Positions 58,624 through 64,000 of a DNA stretch of 64,000 nucleotides are shown here, piece after piece (the stretch's first letter is position 1; every line of letters starts with the position of its first letter). The notes beneath the pieces are model-generated. The model saw nothing but the letters and a program-made list of their open reading frames with translations, did not search any database and was not told the DNA's origin. The stretch lies in NCBI RefSeq assembly GCF_026151205.1, contig NC_087074.1, positions 3,658,001 through 3,722,000 on the forward strand. Direction: 5' to 3'. A program made the translations under genes and the position numbers. This stretch comes from Bolinopsis microptera. Lineage: Eukaryota; Ctenophora; Tentaculata; Lobata; Bolinopsidae.

Positions 58624-60790
58624 GTTCGACATGTCTAGTTTGCTATTTTGGCTCCAAATAATGGCAAATTATGGCAAGGAAGATGAATACTGACTAAGAA
58701 CCATAAAGCAGACGATACTCGATAAAATTCTAAGTCAACGATTACAAGTTGCATTGATTAAATCATTTTGAAATAACAGACAATCAAGAATCAAGACGGA
58801 CGATAACATTTTTGATGTGAATTAGGGCGTGTGGTGTATAATGTGGACTGATAGATTATAGACACTAATTATAGCTCCACAACTCTATTTAAATACAAGA
58901 ACTAGGAAATACTTTCACCTTATCGTAGATACACATTTATGATAAGGACTCTGATGTATTTAATCAACACTTGAACGGATGTTCTATACATTGTATATTT
59001 TCGGTAGTAATGATCAAGTATAAAATTACCTCACACCAATTAATATGCAGGATATAATTTGTGATTAATAAGACGCGGTGCAGATCGTGGCGGAATATTC
59101 TAGACGCCAATAAGTACAAGTCCCTTGATCGATAAATATCATAATATTCAATGCACTACGTATCACTTATGAGTACAAAGCAAATTGGGCGCGGCATACA
59201 GCATTCACTGTGTCATAAATGTGATGAGCACGTGAGATCTTAATTGTACGTATTGTATCTTCGATATCTGAAATACTAACTCATCGAGAGCTATATATAG
59301 CTTGGACATTATAAACATAAATAAGTTCGACATGTCTAGTTTGCTATTTTGGCTCCAAATAATGGCAAATTATGGCAAGGAAGATGAATACTGACTAAGA
59401 ACCATAAAGCAGACGATACTCGATAAAATTCTAAGTCAACGATTACAAGTTGCATTGATTAAATCATTTTGAAATAACAGACAATCAAGAATCAAGACGG
59501 ACGATAACATTTTTGATGTGAATTAGGGCGTGTGGTGTATAATGTGGACTGATAGATTATAGACACTAATTATAGCTCCACAACTCTATTTAAATACAAG
59601 AACTAGGAAATACTTTCACCTTATCGCAGATACACATTTATGATAAGGACTCTGATGTAATTAATCAACACTTGAACGGATGTTCTATACATTGTATATT
59701 TTCGGTAGTAATGATCAAGTATAAAATTACCTCACACCAATTAATATGCAGGATATAATTTGTGATTAATAAGACGCGGTGCAGATCGTGGCGGAATATT
59801 CTAGACGCCAATAAGTACAAGTCCCTTGATCGATAAATATCATAATATTCAATGCACTACGTATCACTTATGAGTACAAAGCAAATTGGGCGCGGCATAC
59901 AGCATTCACTGTGTCATAAATGTGATGAGCACGTGAGATCTTAATTGTACGTATTGTATCTTCGATATCTGAAATACTAACTCATCGAGAGCTATATATA
60001 GCTTGGACATTATAAACATAAATAAGTTCGACGTGTCTAGTTTGCTATTTTGGCTCCAAATAATGGCAAATTATGGCAAGGAAGATGAATACTGACTAAG
60101 AACCATAAAGCAGACGATACTCGATAAAATTCTAAGTCAACGATTACAAGTTGCATTGATTAAATCATTTTGAAATAACAGACAATCGAGAATCAAGACG
60201 GACGATAACATTTTTGATGTGAATTAGGGCGTGTGGTGTATTATATAATGTGGACTGATAGATTATAGACACTAATTATAGCTCCACAACTCTATTTAAA
60301 TACAAGAACTAGGAAATACTTTCACCTTATCGTAGATACACATTTATGATAAGGACTCTGATGTATTTAATCAACACTTGAACGGATGTTCTATACATTG
60401 TATATTTTCGGTAGTAATGATCAAGTATAAAATTACCTCACACCAATTAATATGCAGGATATAATTTGTGATTAATAAGACGCGGTGCAGATCGTGGCGG
60501 AATATTCTAGACGCCAATAAGTACAAGTCCCTTGATCGATAAATATCATAATATTCAATGCACTACGTATCACTTATGAGTACAAAGCAAATTGGGCGCG
60601 GCATACAGCATTCACTGTGTCATAAATGTGATGAGCACGTGAGATCTTAATTGTACGTATTGTATCTTCGATATCTGAAATACTAACTTATCGAGAGCTA
60701 TATATAGCTTGGACATTATAAACATAAATAAGTTCGACATGTCTAGTTTTGCTTTGGTGAGATTTATAACTAACGTTTGATCAAATTCTG
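58566..60790 (+). repeat. ~700-bp tandem array, three copies plus a partial
   Basis: Copies start near 58566, 59263 and 59964 with a partial from 60669, spaced about 697, 701 and 706 bp and almost identical. Each contains GCTATATATAGCTTGGACAT, TTGCTATTTTGGCTCCAAAT, GTTGCATTGATTAAATCATT, AAATACTTTCACCTTATCG, the 82-bp GACGCGGTGCA block, and GTATCACTTATGAGTACAAA. No ORF spans it. The last partial copy runs into a hairpin element at 60838. Confidence 0.93.
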
Positions 60791-60837
60791 CTTTCCCGGC
60801 CAAATTTGGCTCCAAAGAAAGTGTGATAAAACATTAA

Positions 60838-61000
60838 TCACATGCCTTCTCATGCGATATCAACATTTTCAAAACTCGGCAAGCCTCGTGATTGAAAATG
60901 TCGATATAACCCTCGGCAAGCCTCGGGAAATATCGAAACTTTCGCTAACTCGGCAAGCCTCGTGGGCGAAAGTTTTGATATCGCATGAGAAGGCATGTGA
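60838..61000. mobile_element. 163-bp hairpin MITE with CTCGGCAAGCCTC units
   Basis: Inverted ends, TCACATGCCTTCTCATGCGA continuing GATATCAA, span 26 bp on each side, flanked by TAA (60835-60837, 61001-61003). The interior carries three CTCGGCAAGCCTCG units separated by stems such as CGAAACTTTCG and TGAAAATGTCGA. A TAA duplication fits PIF/Harbinger-type MITEs. The interior is the reverse complement of that at 58301-58436. Confidence 0.8.
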
Positions 61001-61003
61001 TAA

Positions 61004-62588
61004 ATGTATAATATTTACTTTAAAAACAGCAGATCCAAGGTCTGGTAAATCTGATGATTATATCGCATTTCCGTGCAATCAATGATATTATAAAATATCC
61101 CCCTCTTGGAACGAGATAAAGTGCATTATACTTCGGTTCGTAACGTCGACAGTTTACATTGGACCTGAAATAACCCTATCCTCGTTTTTATGTGTACTTC
61201 AATCCATTGTCCAGTTTTTCCTGACTCAATTTGGGTTCCAATTTGAAGTGACAGTCATACCACATATCAAAAGTTGTCTTTCCTAATGAAACATGAAACG
61301 GCTATAATTATTAGCTATAAAACACAACCTTCTTATGTTTACACAATAGCTGCTTCCTGATCAAGTCAACAAGACAAACATTGATCTTCAAACACTATTA
61401 GTATTGTCAAGAAAGCAGATATTTAGGCACAAATTCATTTTGATTATTCCGCTAGCGTCAACTCTTCTAATTTGCTATTTTGGTTGGAGTGTATGTAACT
61501 ACTACAGGGAACTTTCATACCTTATATACAGTATAATAGCTATACTCTTATACTATTCAGATAAATTGGTAGTTCGTGAGCTTGACAGGATGTTAGTATG
61601 CACTGTGTACATAATATATAAATACCAGATATAGTTTCAGTATATAAGTGTATTTTAGTGGTATACGAGCAGCTCTTCCTAGCTGCGCTAGCTTCTAGTG
61701 TCCGTGTAATATCTACATCATTTATACATATTTGTGCGGTACCTGAATATATCCTTTCTTCCCCCTAATTGAATTCAAGGCTAAGTCAATTTTCTCGTCC
61801 AAAATATATATAATGGAAAAAGTATTCAATGTTAATATCAGATTTATGTGTAAGAGAACAGTTGTAAACTTTTGGTTAGGAATGTGTTTTCCTACTACTA
61901 TACAGTACTACAATAATTACTACTTACTATAACTTTCAAATACTAAACCTATTCCCTCTTATGTATGTCATTTCGTTAAAGACTTGTTTTTAACTCGATT
62001 AGTTTCATTCTTTTAAACCTGTGAGTAAGTATAACTATATTTCCTACTTTCCTATTTCAGTGTTTTTATTGTATTGTCCGCTCATTATATCAGCACTTAA
62101 TATGTATTACCGATTGCTTTACTGCACAAGAGAATTGATGCTGAATACTCGATGACAGCCTCTCAACTAACATCTACTTAATTATTTCCCCGATCGTTCA
62201 TACATACCTTAATTACATGCCTTAATGTTTGCTTTAATTTAGTAAATTTTTCTATGTACTGATTGAAAGTGCCAAACTTGTAGCTTTCAGGAAACTTATA
62301 GTTTTTAAATTATCTATGGAAACAAGGAGTTAGTTATGGTTCAATAAATGATGCAAGGAACATACATAATCATAAATACCCGTCCGGATAGTTACATAAT
62401 CAATTTTCTTAGAAATCCCCGAAAACGCAAATAATGTTAAATACAAATTACAAAATAAATAAAAACGGCAAAAGATTAAAAAATAAAAATGACGTTTCAA
62501 ATATCGTCGACGATGTCAAAAAATTAACGTTCAAAAATTCTATAATAATTGTCTAAATCATATAAATTCAGTTTTAGATCTAATTCGG
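61004..62588. other. Non-coding spacer
   Basis: AT-rich; no gene, RNA or repeat that I can support. The open frame at 61404-61634 is hydrophobic but short and without a family motif. AATAAATAAAAA near 62454-62465 and other AT-rich signals are on the wrong strand for the VWD gene, whose 3' end lies at 62590. Confidence 0.4.
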
Positions 62589-62589
62589 T

Positions 62590-63564
62590 TTAGAAGCTTC
62601 CAGTAAGTTCCTCCTCGAGGGTAGGTTGGGGACATCCAGTGTTCAGAATGGGTTGGAACCTTTTACTCTCATCAGGACATCCAGCTTCCAACTCCCAGTT
62701 TGTGACATCTTTGTTGTTCTTCGGGACAGGGTCTCCCTTCTCCCAGAACGGGTTACCCCGCACTGTGTAAGCGTAAGCTTGAGCCATACCACACATTAGG
62801 AGGCAGCCCTCATTCTGCCAGAAGTCCCCTCGCACTCGTCGTAGCACAGCTGTCTATCCATGGGCAGTGTCGTGCCCAGCTGTGATACAACCTGGAGACT
62901 TTGAGATACTGAACACTCGCTCACACTCCGTCTTTACTTTCCTGTACCTCTCTCCGCCACCTCCTCAACGTTTCTTCTTTCTGATTTTGGACACTTCCCG
63001 AAGGGTTTTATCTGCCAGCTATTCCCGAACAAATCTACGTTGTCCGTCATTTTGCCGCGTCGAGTCCTCATGTCGTTATCAGATCGGCCCGTCGTTGTTG
63101 CCCACTCATTCCACAATTTTGGTGTTCATGGGGGTCTGGGATCTAACAGAACGAAGCCATCCCCCAACGGACAACGATCTTGTCAATGTTTCCGAAGCGT
63201 TTCCTGGTCAGTCTTTCTGGGTGTGGAGGGTAGCAGTTAAAGGAGCATACTCGTCAACACGGAGGGTGAAGTCCTTGGTCGTTTCCTTTCACGATGATCT
63301 CCTCTTTATTTTTACTGTCATTTGGTAAAACCTTTCTTTCCGTTTCTGTTCACCAACCATCCTCTCTGGAGCTCGAGAACATCGTTGCCTACAAAGATAG
63401 TGACAGACTCCAAACATGAACCCTCTCAGTCTTTCCACAGGCTCTGCATTCTCTTCCGTACACGAACCAGCTTCACTCCCATCCATAGCTAGGACATTAT
63501 AACACAGTCCCATGTAGGTGTAAGCGCTCTTGTCGTAGGTTAGAAAGTGGGGATCTCCGTATAC
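62590..63564 (-). pseudogene. von Willebrand factor D-domain gene, 3' exon with frame breaks
   Basis: After a TTTTGCAG acceptor the minus strand opens with VYGDPHFLTYDKSAYTYMG and LCYNVLAMDG, the conserved start of a VWD domain, an extracellular module used in mucin-like and matrix proteins. Later pieces fit the same domain but lie in different frames: FTLRVDEYAPLTATLHTQ near 63275-63220, DNVDLFGNSWQIKPFGKCP (63099-63040; FGNSWQ...C is a usual VWD end) and LCYDECEG near 62847-62830. The C-terminus, frame 62847-62590, has DFWQNEGCLLMCGMAQAYAY and LEAGCPDESKRFQPIL, ending TGSF and a stop. At least four frame changes occur in under 1 kb. They may be real decay or uncorrected sequencing errors; the clear conservation between breaks favours errors. 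Confidence 0.75.
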
Positions 63565-63724
63565 CTGCAAAAGTTGGGATACGTCAGATGATTGAAAATT
63601 TAAGAAACCAAATTGGCTTTTATTCGGAAAACAGTAAACTTTTCGATTTTATACGAATAAATTTTTAATTAAAAGTAAAATCATAATAAAATACCAGTCT
63701 CAAATTGTTAATAATTAAACTAGG

Positions 63725-64000
63725 CTACAAACTTATCCGCACAGTTCTCTGAGGAGCATCCACATGGATGACCGTTTCCGGTGTACCATGACTTCGCGAC
63801 AGCACTAATATTTTACTGACTTTGGTGGTCAACAGTTCACAGCCTCACAAGTATACTGTTCCACCATCAGCAACAGATACGGACTTTAGCAATAGTTACC
63901 ATGTCCAACAATCTCCTCGTCTCGGTACCAGACAATTTGAGGCTCTGGAATCCATTGCATTACACCCGAAACCAATTCACACCAGCATCCAGTCTAAAAG
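63725..64000 (-). pseudogene. Possible Ig-like exon upstream of the VWD exon, partial
   Basis: The minus strand contains PEPQIVWYRDEEIVGHGN (63955-63902) and, after a stop, YTCEAVN (63861-63841), resembling the Trp strand and the Y-x-C strand of an immunoglobulin-like domain at about the right spacing. A further piece, SWYTGNGHPCGCSSENCADK (63797-63738), lies in another frame and is cysteine-rich. The exon runs out of the window. Given its position it is probably part of the same gene as the VWD exon, separated by an intron of about 160 bp. The link and the domain call are tentative. Confidence 0.5.

Noticed and set aside
1-64000. Retroviral or LTR retrotransposon sequence, or an integrated virus
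   Set aside because: No LTR pair, protease, integrase or capsid motif was seen; the reverse transcriptases are of the non-LTR type.

Overview
The window is animal nuclear DNA, not bacterial or viral. It has spliced genes with GT-AG introns of about 100 bp and up, metazoan extracellular domains (PLAT/LH2, a cysteine-rich domain, a von Willebrand factor D domain, a possible Ig-like domain), an SLC22-type transporter exon, and many eukaryotic transposons (LINEs, hAT, Tc1/mariner, Crypton, fold-back elements). The domain mix suggests an aquatic invertebrate, but the clade cannot be fixed from the sequence. Genes are few and repeats fill most of the window.

Layout. 1-1697: end of a large fold-back element, ending 8 bp past the stop codon of a minus-strand SLC22-type last exon (1705-2107). 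4230-5858: Tc1/mariner-type element with ~350 bp inverted repeats and a broken transposase. 7133-10516: gene A (signal peptide, PLAT, cysteine-rich domain), whose PLAT exon is split by a 1.67 kb fold-back element. 11241-15292: ~41-copy 95/100-bp satellite. 15373-16756: hAT element with exact termini and a decayed transposase. 17055-18577: four copies of a 391-bp repeat. 19262-20329: an uninterrupted TTTCA pentanucleotide tract. 20377-20640: 3' end of a LINE. 20828-22528: second, complete copy of the first fold-back element. 22769-28256: gene B, a same-strand paralogue of gene A with the same five-exon layout. Its first intron holds one LINE inserted inside another, each with its own target-site duplication; its second intron holds another fold-back element.

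28.3-46.5 kb is poorly readable. It holds a 39-bp (13-codon) repeat block, a relic of the 391-bp repeat, a ~290-bp tandem triplet and a LINE with a frame change every few dozen bases; either very old DNA or an unpolished assembly stretch. 46.5-50.8 kb has nothing I recognise. 50.8-61.0 kb is a repeat landscape around a nearly intact Crypton tyrosine recombinase (52613-54404), with a 539-bp MITE whose empty site is visible nearby, a 52-bp-arm palindrome, a three-copy ~700-bp array and a small hairpin element. 62.6-64.0 kb is the 3' part of a minus-strand VWD gene with several frame breaks.

The two SP-PLAT-Cys-rich paralogues are the main cellular genes. They probably encode secreted or matrix proteins. 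Mobile elements explain most of what separates and damages the genes: the insertion in gene A, the LINE pair in gene B, and an 8-bp scar in the SLC22 exon.
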